In this document: positions 34,367 through 44,181 of the stretch, one piece after another | How the letters are laid out: each line of letters starts with the position of its first letter | How positions within the stretch are numbered: position 1 is the first letter of the stretch | From: Moniliella sp. 'wahieum' | Lineage: Eukaryota > Basidiomycota > Moniliellomycetes > Moniliellales > Moniliellaceae | Length of the DNA: 64,000 nucleotides | Direction of reading: 5' to 3' | Assembly (NCBI GenBank): GCA_003971905.1 | Contig: RSEE01000032.1 | Coordinates: 558,001-622,000, forward strand | Notes under the pieces: model-generated | What the model saw: the letters and a program-made list of their open reading frames with translations, nothing else | Told to the model about the DNA's origin: nothing | Databases searched by the model: none | Made by a program: the position numbers and the translations under genes

Positions 34367-35958
34367 ATGCCGTCACGCGAAGTTTCGCCGCTGGCCCCGA
34401 GGCCGTGCTTTACACGACCTCCAACGGCCGCCCTTACCCTACACCCTACGAGGCCCAAGGTGTGGCTGCCCCCGACGGCCTTGGCCATGCCTTGGCCCTG
34501 CAGGACTTCCATCACATTGATCTTCTTGCGCACTTTGATCGCGAACGCATCCCTGAGCGGGTCGTGCACGCCAAGGGTGCTGGCGCTCACGGCTTCTTTG
34601 AGGCGACCCACGATATATCGGATTTGTGCCTAGCCTCTGTGTTCCGCAAAGGCACCCGGTCCCCCGTCACCATGCGGTTCTCAACCGTCGGGGGCGAGTC
34701 GGGATCCGCAGACACGGCGCGTGACCCCCGTGGATTTGCGATCAAGATCCGCACCCAGGAGGGCAACCTGGACTGGGTCTTCAACAATACCCCCGTCTTT
34801 TTTATCCGCGATCCGGCCAAGTTCCCTCACTTTATCCATACGCAAAAGCGCGACCCGCAAACTCACCTCAAGGATGCGGACATGACGTGGGACTATCTTA
34901 GCCAGAACCCCGAAGCGTTCCACCAGCTGATGATCCTCTATTCCGATCGGGGTACGCCCGATGGCTACGCGGACCAGCACGGCTACTCGGGCCACACATA
35001 CAAGATGGTCAATGACAAGGGCGAGTTTGTTTATGTCCAGATTCATGTTCGTGCCCCCGCCTTCAAGACGCTTGACGGCCCGACCGCGGCGCGCTTGGCC
35101 GGCGAGAATCCCGACTACGGGATTGAAAAGCTATTCAAGCAGATTGAGGCGGGTAACTATCCATCGTGGACGGTTTCGATCCAAGTGATGAGTCAAGAAC
35201 AGGCCGAGAAGTTCCGCTATTCGATTTTCGACCTGACCAAGGTGTGGCCTCACAAGGGTATGCACCTATTCCTCTTTTCTATAATCTTGTGTTTTGGCTG
35301 CGCCTAACGATTGATCCTGTTGCAGAATTCCCCCTTCGCCCCATTGGCAAAATTGTACTCAACAAGAACCCGGACAATTACTTCGCTGAGATTGAGCAAG
35401 CTGCCTTCTCCCCCTCCCACACGGTACCAGGCTTTGAGCCTTCGATGGATCCGTGCTCCAGAGCCGGCTTTTTTCCTATCCAGACACGCACCGGCACCGT
35501 CTTGGGGTGAATTACCAGCAGATTCCTGTTAATGCGCCCCTTGTCCCCGTGGCCAACTTCCAGCGGGACGGGTTGATGACTGTCAACGGGAACCAAGGTG
35601 CCCGCCCTAACTACCAATCCACCATTCGTCCGCTGCAGTACACGAACCGCTCGACTGTTGCAGTGGCACATGAGCAGAAGCTGCTGGGAGGAGTGCACAA
35701 CTTCCTTTCCCAAGTAACCGACTTGGACTTTGAGCAGCCGCGTGAGCTGTGGACTCGCGTGTTTGACGAATCGGCCAAACAACACTTCATCGACAATGTG
35801 TCTGGTCATATCGGCCAATGCAAATCGGCCGAGATCCAGCAGCGCACATTGGATGTCTTTGCCCGTGTCCATCCGGATATCCCCCCCGGATTGCCCAGAC
35901 GATCAAGGTGGCATGGGCACCGCCCAAGAAAGTGCCTATTCCGCCTTCGCTCTTGTAG
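34367..35958 (+). CDS. Monofunctional haem catalase (small-subunit type)
   Basis: Decomposes hydrogen peroxide, usually in peroxisomes or cytosol. The core reads [35 protein letters not shown] (distal His), [40 protein letters not shown] (distal Asn region), [36 protein letters not shown], and the proximal haem signature [20 protein letters not shown]. Intron 35258-35325 has a CTAAC branch site and restores KEFPL in frame. The ATG at 34367 ([13 protein letters not shown]) fits the family's short leader but needs one frame change to reach the core; the core's own frame is open back to 34150. Other shifts occur near 35460 and 35890. The end reads IPPSLL, so no canonical SKL peroxisomal signal is seen. 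About 520 codons, normal for the clade. Confidence 0.93.
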
Positions 35959-36650
35959 ATGTTATCCGCAATACAGACAAAGTGTTCTCCCATGTGGAAT
36001 GGAATCATTGGAACGGACCTGTTGTGCCGCTATTCGCAGCGGATGTTCTCCTCCCATCGCGATTGTTTCCTGTGTTCTTCGAGCAACTTTTTTCGGTTCA
36101 TTATCCTGTCTTCCCTTTGGTGCCGACAATGAGTTCAGCTCCTTGATCACATGCAAAGGGGGTGCATGCATCTTCATGTTATTATTGTTGGGATGATTTG
36201 TGGCTCGCATTATAGCCTGTCTTCTTCTCCCTTTCCTAGCTTCGCTGTGAAGCTGCACTGCGCTTCAGTCTGAGGGCCACTCTGCGTTCCCGCATTCTCT
36301 TCAGTCTGATCTTTCAGCAGTAGGCAATCAATTATGACAGAAGCTCTCCACTTTTGGTCTGTGTGGTGGTGTGACGCAGTCAACATATTCATCGGATTTG
36401 CAGGTCCCAGCGCCTCGGGGCGCTAGCATCAACGTTCAAATTTTAAAGTCTCAACCCAGCAACCCAATTTAACGTTTCAATCTCGCTCGCTCGACATGTG
36501 ATGTCATCGATCATCCACAAACGAGCAGCAGCGACAAGAGATTCGCCACCAAGCCTCCCATCTTCCACCCTTCGCTCTCTTGGCCAGTTACGCATTCCCC
36601 CCACCACCTTCACCACCTCGAAGCCGAAGCAGTTGCCATACCAGTTCCCC
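35959..36650. other. Intergenic, no gene seen
   Basis: 3' flank of catalase and 5' flank of a small ORF. In-frame sequence upstream of the small ORF is open from 36498 (MMSSIIHKRAAATRD) and could be an N-terminal extension. Confidence 0.35.
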
Positions 36651-36880
36651 ATGCCTGTTCCCGTCGCTTCTGAACAACCTGAGGCCATCGAGGCTCGCGA
36701 CACGGCCCTTGCCATCAAGATGGGCGAGCCCGCGCCCCAGGCTTGGCTTACCCCCGATCAACTCAACGCCCCTATGGCACCAATGTTCAGGTTCACACCG
36801 GCGGCGACCAAGGCGTCGTCATTCTCGATCCACGCGTCGCCCAGGAACTCGAACCCGATGAGGAGGAACATGTCCGTTAA
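36651..36880 (+). CDS. Small protein of unknown function (about 76 codons)
   Basis: From ATG 36651 the frame reads MPVPVASEQPEAIEARDTAL, then IKMGEPAPQAWLTPDQLNAP. After one frame change near 36778 it reads NVQVHTGGDQGVVILDPRVA and QELEPDEEEHVR, stop TAA 36878-36880. Composition is acidic and protein-like, and the two frames join at a plausible single-base slip. The in-frame upstream ATG at 36498 would add about 50 residues that resemble a mitochondrial leader (HKRAAATRD, STLRSLGQLRIPP). I do not recognise the family. Confidence 0.4.
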
Positions 36881-37566
36881 ACGTTAACCCTTTTCTCTCA
36901 TCCCTCATCCCTCATCCCTCGCCACAAGGGTCCCCCACTTGCCTCCCGCCGCCGGCAGCAACTCGGACTAGCCCAATTCTTTTGTCATTGCTGGCAAGTC
37001 GCTTCACTTACCCTTTGCACTCCCTTTATCATACACTCTTCTGCCCTCTTCCGATGTCAGATTTGGCCTGGGTGGGTGAGCTCTAATAGGAATGTAGGAA
37101 CTAGAACAAGCAACCAAGACACGCCCTTCCCTCAGACAGCGAAATACCAACAATGGTGCCTCAATCCTGCCCTGCCTCAGATCCTGGTTGCGTGGGAGCC
37201 TAGGTAATGTGCTGGCTACATTACATGTTACACGCCCAAGTTGATCACCTGGCTACTGGCAGAAAATGTGCCTAGGCACCCGATACGCTCCGCCGCACCT
37301 TTTACCGTCTGTTTGAAAAGGGGTGCGTACAAAACGAGCAAATAGTCCGAATAACTGTGGTCCTCTTCCCCCTCGGGGGCCCGGCATACTGGCCAGTGGG
37401 TTGAGGCACTGCAGAGGCACCTGGGGTAGCCTAGAGGGCACCCGTCTTTCCTTTCCTTTGCTCTCGCCCCCGTACGCCATTCCGTCGTGGCTACAGATAA
37501 CAAACGGGGGGCAAACACAGTGTACTCACAGGCCAGCGTCCTCGCCCTCCGAACGACCGTACAAGA
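36881..37566. other. Intergenic, no gene seen
   Basis: Short ORFs only. A TCATCCC repeat follows the small ORF (36898-36917). Probably the 3' flanks of the small ORF and TIM10. Confidence 0.4.
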
Positions 37567-37915
37567 TCAACGGAACGCACCGTTCTGCTGGGCTGCACCG
37601 CCCATCGCCTGCATCTTCTCTCCCACTTTTTGGTTGACGACAAAAAACTTGGCCACGCACCGATCAATGCAGTTGCTCTCGCCCGCAGTCAATTCGCCCT
37701 CGGTGTACCGTGGCGAAATGCACTTGGCATGACAGGACGAGAACGAGCTTGTTGAACGTATCGGTGATCATGTCGAGCTGGGATGGAGGCACAACCAATT
37801 AGCCCATGCTTGCCGCAACCGAAAGCAGTGGATGACGTACCTCGGCCGTAGCCATCTCGAGTTGTGGGTTGGGAGCTGCCGCTGCCGCTCCGCCGCTTCT
37901 GCCGAGACCAAACAT
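37567..37915 (-). CDS. TIM10: Mitochondrial intermembrane-space chaperone Tim10
   Basis: Small Tim proteins form a Tim9-Tim10 hexamer that escorts hydrophobic carriers to the inner membrane. From ATG 37915: [25 protein letters not shown], then across intron 37778-37840 (GTACGT donor) [12 protein letters not shown]. After one frame change come [47 protein letters not shown] and a stop at 37567-37569. The twin CX3C motifs (CHAKC and CIDRC), the spacing between them and the AELDxxTDxFNKLV lead match Tim10 rather than Tim9 or Tim8. Length about 93 residues, as in yeast. Too short and too broken to stand out as a single ORF. Confidence 0.93.
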
Positions 37916-38163
37916 GAGAAGAGGGGTGGGAAAGGGTGGTGGTAAGATGCGGTTGAGCCACAGCTGACGCCCGGCTCAAATTGAGAAGGCGGCTCTGCTC
38001 CCGCCCCGATTCCGCCCCAGTTCCGCCCCGGGGTAAATCCCCAGGCAAAAGCTGGCGTGGGCGTGAAATGTTCATTGTGCACCCCCCAAAGTACGGGCAG
38101 AAGACCGACGGAAGGCAAGGTGGGTTTTGCGGTCCGGTTTCCTCCGTCTTCATCTCCACAACG
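37916..38163. promoter_or_regulatory. Divergent TIM10/RCC1-like promoter with phased GC boxes
   Basis: CCGCCCC occurs at 38001-38007, 38012-38018 and 38023-38029, exactly 11 bp apart, about one helical turn. The two genes flanking it both look mitochondrial. Confidence 0.4.
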
Positions 38164-39581
38164 ATGGCTGCCGTGCTGGGGCTCAAGCGGAGGATAGCTC
38201 CACTTTTGCACCGCTCCTTTTCCACGTCCTCTTCATCGTGGGCGCAGCGTCTGTACTATGCCGGCATCCTTCCTGGAGGCCAGCCTTCGCCCTTTCTTCG
38301 CGCCCCGTGCCCTCGTCTATGCTGGACGTGGGCGAGGCGCAGTGGCTGCACCTCACCCACCTTGTTGGCGGTTCTTCGCACGCACTGCTCGTGGGCCATG
38401 TCGGCAGTGCTTCCGCACAGCACTTGTCTTCCTCCACCGAAGGAGAAGTCATTCCCCAAGGTAGGGATACCGTCCTCGCCGTTGGCCGGACCATGCTCAA
38501 TGGTCTGGGTGGCGGCCGAGGGGCCGTACGCCTGGACCCAGCCACTGAGCTTGCCCCCAACGCACTGATTCGAGGCGCGGCAGCCGGCTTGGGATCAAGT
38601 TATGTGTTGGTGCGTGACCTGCGGCGGAGCAAGGAGGACACGCTCTATGTCTGGGGTAGCAATGGCTCGGGTCAACTGGGCTGCAGTCACCAACAGGTAC
38701 CCGCTACTTGCCCGACTCCCATCGCGCTTCCTATTCCGTCCAGTTACCAGCCTGGCGGGAAGGCGGCGGGGCCTGGCCCAAGTAGCTGCCGGGCTGGACC
38801 ATGCTCTGCTACTTTGTGCACAGATCGGCCGGCCCAACGGGGGCACGACACTCTACGGCCGCCGGCCTCAATGCGGATGGGCAACTGGGCCAGCCCGAGT
38901 GGAGGTGAAATCGGATGCCTTTGCCCCGGTTGCTTTTCCTCTGGAGGACGGAGAAACAATCGTTTCCCTCGCCGCCGGCGGCGACACCTCCTTTGCCATC
39001 TCCTCCACGGGGAGGGTATTCGGGTGGGGCAACAATGAGTATGGCCAAGCTTTGGGCCCCGAAGGGGTGGACCAAGTACGCATCCCAACCGATGTCACTC
39101 CGCAGCTGCATGCAGCGGGGATCAAGGGGTAAAAAAGGTTGTTGTGGCCGGGAGCGCGGTTGCCTTCCTCGATACGGATCAGGGCGTGTGGACGACGGGG
39201 TATGGACCGTTGGGACGCGCTATGGACCAAATCGATGGCAAACCCGCCGTAGTGGAGCAAGTTGGCTCCTCTTCCTCTTCCCCTGGGACCATTTACTCAC
39301 CTCACCAGCGGGACCGAGTACTTTGCCACCGGCTCCGGCTCGGCTCATGCCGACCCACCCCTCTTGGTATGGGGGAAAGATTCCCCTCACGGCCGTTTGG
39401 GGCTGGGCGCTACCACTGGATCCGAGATCGATTCACCCCCTCCCCAAGTCGCGGTTACCCCACGCGTACCAGCCAAGCTCGGCCTCTGGCCCGAAAAGGT
39501 ACAGGTGGTAGATGTGGCGTGCACCCTCGATACTTCTGGGTGCTGGTGGAGGATGAAGCGGTGCCGGACCACTTGTCGTGA
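38164..39581 (+). CDS. RCC1-repeat protein, probably mitochondrial (RCC1L/Fmp25-like)
   Basis: ATG 38164 opens a typical presequence (MAAVLGLKRRIAPLLHRSFS). RCC1 blades follow: LVGGSSHALLVGHVG, DTLYVWGSNGSGQLG, GLAQVAAGLDHALLLC, AAGLNADGQLG, SLAAGGDTSFAISSTGRVFG then WGNNEYGQALG, VVVAGSAVAFLDTDQGVWTT then GYGPLG, and LLVWGKDSPHGRLGLGA. The spacing suggests a seven-bladed propeller of about 450 residues. The WGNNEYGQ blade and the leader suggest the mitochondrial RCC1L/Fmp25 group, linked to mitoribosome assembly and respiration, rather than nuclear RCC1. Frame changes occur near 38270, 38760, 38870, 39130 and 39290. It is divergent from TIM10. Confidence 0.75.
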
Positions 39582-41788
39582 TCCTTCCCGTGGTGGTATT
39601 GGACGTGCCCGTTTGGGACTGGTTTTGCTTGTTCTCTTTTGCGTCCTCAACAGGCCTCCGGCCTCCTCCCCCACCTGTCACAAAATGGTTGCTTATCGGA
39701 TTTGTATCTGGCATCTCTTACATTGCGCATGGTCCTATGGGACACGTATCTGCAAACACAGCTTACCTTATGGCCTTACGGCACAGGGATGATCCTTGTG
39801 TACTGCATGCATGAGTTCTGAGTAGAGTGGTGTTCATCGTTGACTGGAACAATAATAACTTGAGGGAATTAAGATCAGCATCAATCATCGCACGTTGGCG
39901 TTGAGCAGTCCTCTTGATAGCGTTCCATCCGGTCCCACGAGGCGACGAGGCGTGGCTGCGCCGGATAGACAGAGTTGAAGGTAGACCAAGGCGCCGAGGT
40001 TGCTCCCAATATGAGATCGAAGAGATCCATGTCGATACGATGATGGGGGAATGGAGCCAGCGGTGCACGTGCGTGCCAGTTGTACCGATCGACCATGGGT
40101 ACATGGTGCGGCCGAGGCACGTGACCGCCAGAAGCGTGCAGGCGCCGCCTGGGGCTGGCCTGGAAGCTGGAGGGCCAGGAGCACAGAACGAGTGATGGCA
40201 AGATGATCGTGACGTGGCACTCCACGGCGTGCCGGTCTGATCTGAATGTTGCAGCTGAACATTTGACCCCTGGGGCCGGACTAGCTGACTGGAGGGATGG
40301 GATGCGCATCGCACGGCGTCACCGCTGGGGCGCTGGGGCTCAGTACCAGTGATGGGATGAAACCAAACTGTTCGTGTCTGCAGCCCACGTCTGTCCCATC
40401 GCAAACCGTCTCGCATGTCGCGCCAGATCGGACGGCCGATGGCACGAGCCCCACTCCAGCAGCCCCAGGTTCTGAGCTCCCACTCCCCACAGCACATGGC
40501 AAGGGCCGTGCACGCGACCCGGCTGAGCCTCAGCGCCTAGCGCCTGCGCGCGCCCCTTGCACAAGTGACGTCCACAGGTCTGGTTGGATATCCCAGCACG
40601 ATGGACGATGGACGCGGTTTGGGCGCTTGCATGGTACACGCCCCCACGCGCCACAGCGTCCACGCCCACACGCCGTTGGAGTTTGAGGCTGGGGGAGTGT
40701 GTGGGGCTTTGAAAATGGATGGTAAGCGACGTAGAGTTTGAACTGCTTGGTCTGGTCTGTGCGGCACTCCGTCACGGTGCCTGCGCAGGCGCTGTGGTAA
40801 CACAACAGTAGGTCACTAGGTAACTGTAACTGTTGGCTAGCGCCTCCTGCTAGTTCCCCCGTACAGTTTTCTCCATTGCATCACAACCGGGCTCCATGCA
40901 TTTTGGCACTGTTCACATTGCCCAGCAGCCATTGGCCGACTGGCAGTGTGTGTTCTCCGATCTGCTAATCGCGCCGAGCCAAGGCGAACTAGCGCTGCAG
41001 CAGCTGAGGCGCGCTATCGTGCTAACGGCTGAGCTGGGGACTGGGGTGGCAGCGATCGTCCACCTGCGGAAGTGCCAGCAGGATCTTCGCGTGGACGCAC
41101 AGAAACGGTGCTGCGCTGCTGCCAGCAGATCGAATGCCAACCAGCTCATGCAATCTGCAACCCAGTGCAAGAGGGTGAGAGATTCGGTCATCCGGTCATA
41201 CAGCATGCTCTGGGCCGTTCGTTGGTTGGACTGGGTGGGTTAGACGTTCGACACAGGCGGGATGGGATGTGCGCCCACCCAGCGGGGGAAGCAAACCACC
41301 GGGCGGCACGAGCAGGAAGAATGATGTGAGCATCGTGGTCAGAAGGTGCAGCACATTGCAAACGAGCAAGGTGGGCGGATACAGCCCGTCGAAATCGGCC
41401 TACTTGCGGAGAACGAACTGGGCGGGGGGGACCAGGCGCGCTGAGAAGGGCTGGGCCGCCGGGGGCTGGGGCGGCGTGGCAGCGCTGGGGCGGCGTGGCA
41501 GCGCTGGGGCTGGCGGGTGCAGGCTGGTGCCGGGCGGAGGCTGGCAGGTTATGACCTCAGAGGCGGAGTTTGGATCGCGCAGGCACCGCGCCAGTCTCCA
41601 CCCGCGGCATGGCGCGAGCGCAGGCCGGGCAGGCGAGTGCAGGCCGCCGCACCGCACGGGCGGCCGACTGCCGAGCTGCCCCTGTGGATCGGTAAATTCC
41701 TGGCGCAGGGGCAGTGTGCGGCGCGCTCCACCAGCCGCCTCCCTCGAGCTTCAGCCTCCACGGCGACTTTGGACCGCCTACGCGCCGA
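39582..41788. other. Intergenic with hexamer repeats; no gene accepted
   Basis: ORFs of up to 244 codons (39763-40497, -) lack recognisable motifs. GAGCCTCAGCGCC-type repeats occur near 40520-40550. A perfect 19-bp tandem pair is at 41466-41503. The last 70 bp before FBA1 are pyrimidine-rich. Confidence 0.4.
41466..41503. repeat. 19-bp tandem duplication upstream of FBA1
   Basis: The unit CTGGGGCGGCGTGGCAGCG occurs twice without change, with a third partial copy starting at 41504. It lies about 390 bp upstream of the FBA1 ATG. Confidence 0.85.
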
Positions 41789-41795
41789 TATAAAA
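41789..41795 (+). promoter_or_regulatory. TATA box of FBA1
   Basis: TATAAAA lies 106 bp upstream of ATG 41895 and is followed by a long C/T-rich tract, the usual layout of highly expressed fungal glycolytic promoters. Confidence 0.7.
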
Positions 41796-41894
41796 CCAAT
41801 CCGCAGGGGCCGCACTGCCGTCGGTCTACCCCCACTTCCTTCCTTCCCACTTCCTTTCCACCCACCCCTTCCCACTCCCACCTCGTCTCTTACC

Positions 41895-42968
41895 ATGGGT
41901 ATCCTCGACATTGTTCCCGCCGGCGTCGTCCAGGGCAAGGACGTCTACAAGGTCTTCGACTATGCCCGCGAGCACCACTTTGCCATCCCCTCCTTCAACG
42001 TCACCTCGTCCAGCACCGCTGTCGCTGTGATGGAGGCTGCCCGCGACGCCAAGGCGCCCATCATGGTGCAGGTGTCCAACGGCGGTGCTGCCTACTGGGC
42101 CGGCAAGGGCATTGACACACAGCAGAAGGCTTCCATCGAGGGTGCCATTGCTGCGGCCCACTATGTGCGTACCATTGCGCCTCTGTACGGCATCCCCGTC
42201 ATCATGCACTCGGACCACTGTGCCAAGAAGCTCCTCCCCTGGTTTGACGGCATGCTCGAGGCCGACAAGGCTTACTTCAAGGAGCACGGCATCCCCCTCT
42301 TCTCGTCGCACATGCTTGACTTGTCCGAGGAGTCCAAGGAGGAGAACATCCAGACCTGCAAGAAGTACCTCAAGGAGATGGCCCCCATGGGCATCTGGCT
42401 CGAGATGGAGTTTGGTATCACTGGTGGCGAGGAGGACGGTGTGAACAACGAGGGTGCCGCCAAGGAGAGCCTCTTCACCTCGCCCGAGGACATTTGGGAC
42501 ATCTACCGCGAGTTCTCTGAGATCACGCCCAACTTCTCGATTGCCGCTGCGTTCGGCAACTGCCACGGCTCCTACCAGGTCGGCAGCGTCGTCCTCCGCC
42601 CTGACATTCTCCGCGACCACCAGGAGTACGTCAAGAAGCAGACGGGCTCCACCAAGGAGAACCCGGTCTTCCTCGTCTTCCACGGTGGCTCGGGCTCCAC
42701 CAAGGAGGAGATCAACACTGCTGTCAAGAACGGTGTGGTCAAGATGAACGTTGACACTGACACCCAGTTCGCCTACCTCGAGGGTATCCGCGACTACGTC
42801 AAGAACAAGGCGCCCTACCTCCAGCAGCAGGTCGGCAACCCCGAGGGCGCTGACAAACCCAACAAGAAGTACTACGACCCGCGTGTCTGGGTCCGCGAGG
42901 GTGAGAAGACCATGTCGAAGCGTGTCCTGGAGGCGCTCCAGGACCTGCACACGGTCAACACCCTCTAA
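41895..42968 (+). CDS. FBA1: Class II fructose-bisphosphate aldolase
   Basis: Cytosolic Zn-dependent glycolytic enzyme that splits fructose 1,6-bisphosphate. The ORF is 357 codons, uninterrupted and of the family's usual length. ATG in TACCATGGG context. Visible sites: HSDHC (residues 105-109, catalytic Asp107 and Zn ligand His108), LEMEFGITGGEEDGVNNE (about 169-186, Zn ligand Glu and the hallmark GGEEDGV), CHGSY (His224), FHGGSGSTK (His263 and phosphate-binding Gly/Ser), NVDTDTQFA (285-293). Codon use is strongly biased to C/G-ending codons with AAG and GTC, a sign of very high expression. Its antisense strand is open over most of its length because of that bias. The only clearly intact long gene in the window. 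Confidence 0.98.
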   Translation: MGILDIVPAGVVQGKDVYKVFDYAREHHFAIPSFNVTSSSTAVAVMEAARDAKAPIMVQVSNGGAAYWAGKGIDTQQKASIEGAIAAAHYVRTIAPLYGIPVIMHSDHCAKKLLPWFDGMLEADKAYFKEHGIPLFSSHMLDLSEESKEENIQTCKKYLKEMAPMGIWLEMEFGITGGEEDGVNNEGAAKESLFTSPEDIWDIYREFSEITPNFSIAAAFGNCHGSYQVGSVVLRPDILRDHQEYVKKQTGSTKENPVFLVFHGGSGSTKEEINTAVKNGVVKMNVDTDTQFAYLEGIRDYVKNKAPYLQQQVGNPEGADKPNKKYYDPRVWVREGEKTMSKRVLEALQDLHTVNTL

Positions 42969-44181
42969 GCAAAAACCCCCGTTGACAGGGTATGATCGTT
43001 CACGCCATCTTTACGCCCCGTGCTGCGACGGTGCGCTCGTTTCTAATACCAACACTTCGAATGATCTTTTTTGTATGGGCATAGTTGTCTTTCGTAGTTA
43101 CACAAACTTGCAAGGACTGCTATTGTCTTCTGTACAGTTTTGTTAGCTTGACCGGCTTCTTTTATTTCGGGAACTTAGGGCAGAGGATAAAGGATGACAT
43201 GGTGGGCGACACCATGTGCTATGGCCAGAACACGTCTGCTACCGTAGGGACAGCGTGGTGGGACTAATTATACGAGACTCCGCGGAGACAGTACTAGTCA
43301 TCCAAGTCATCAGTGGGGTTGGCAATCGTAAGATCGTAACATGTTGAAGGGGGAGCGGGGAGCGGGGTGCAGAATGGAGGATGTGGTTCTGAAGAAAGGC
43401 CTGGCAGGGGGCCTAGTATGAACGTCAAGCCACCGCGGGCTGCTCGTGCATTTCGACCAACACGTTCCTTCCGTCCCTCCGGCCTCAGACCTATTATACG
43501 ATCTGCGTTGTTTTCTCGCCTCTGGGTTCCTTTTGGTCCCCAGCCTATAGCCCCTGGTGTGGCGACTGGCTGTTTGATGTCCCTCTGTAGGCCTTGAATG
43601 ACTGGCTGGATGAGTCCACCACCACCACTACTGCGATTGCATCACGCTCGAGGACCTTCAGGACTCCAGCTCGCATCGATCTAATGAGAGGCTATGAGAA
43701 GGGCAGGACCTTGTCTAGCCGATGGGGGGATACCGGGGAGTAGAGGGGGCGTCTCTGGGCGGATAAGAAGCGGGATGCCTAGTATACTATATTGTGTCAC
43801 GGAGGATGGCGCGAGTGGGGCATCGCCCCAGCATAAGAGGCTGCCCAGAGGTATGGTAGTCGACCATGAGGCCTGAGGCCTGGGAGGTCATGTAAGCCTG
43901 TTACTGGCGTTGCTCTCAGGCCCAAGTCCGAACCCAAGCAAGTAGATTTGTGGTATCGAATACAACCTACCGCCTCAGTGTGTGGATATTATACCAAGTC
44001 TCCCCATCGAAACCGAGCCGACCCAGTCGCCCAAGTTTACCCCCAGCTTACGTCTCATTCAGCCTCGCGGCCCCAGCTCGGGGGGAGTGGTGATCGAAGG
44101 CGGTCGATGGGGCGTTGGTTCCATCTTCCACCACTGTGGGGTGTGTGCGCGTGTTTGCCTCGGCTGGGTCGCTTGAGCACC
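42969..44181. other. Intergenic with dispersed repeat copy B
   Basis: The first 200 bp are A/T-richer 3' flank of FBA1. The rest contains the repeat at 43457-43690 and unrecognised sequence with short AGGCCT-type duplications (43868-43885). No gene seen. Confidence 0.4.
43457..43690 (+). repeat. Dispersed repeat, copy B
   Basis: Partner of 31773-31990 (same orientation, about two thirds identical by eye). Conserved landmarks: GCGTTGTTTTCTC, CCCTCTGTAGG, CCACCACCACTACTGCGATT then GCATCAC, CGAGGACC. Confidence 0.65.

Noticed and set aside
39763-40497. 244-codon minus-strand ORF
   Set aside because: No motif and irregular composition; the region is filled with short palindromic repeats.
41826-42950. 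374-codon ORF antisense to FBA1
   Set aside because: It mirrors FBA1 codon for codon; strong C/G-ending codon bias removes antisense stops. The Leu/Val/Asp/Gly-dominated translation has no family motif.
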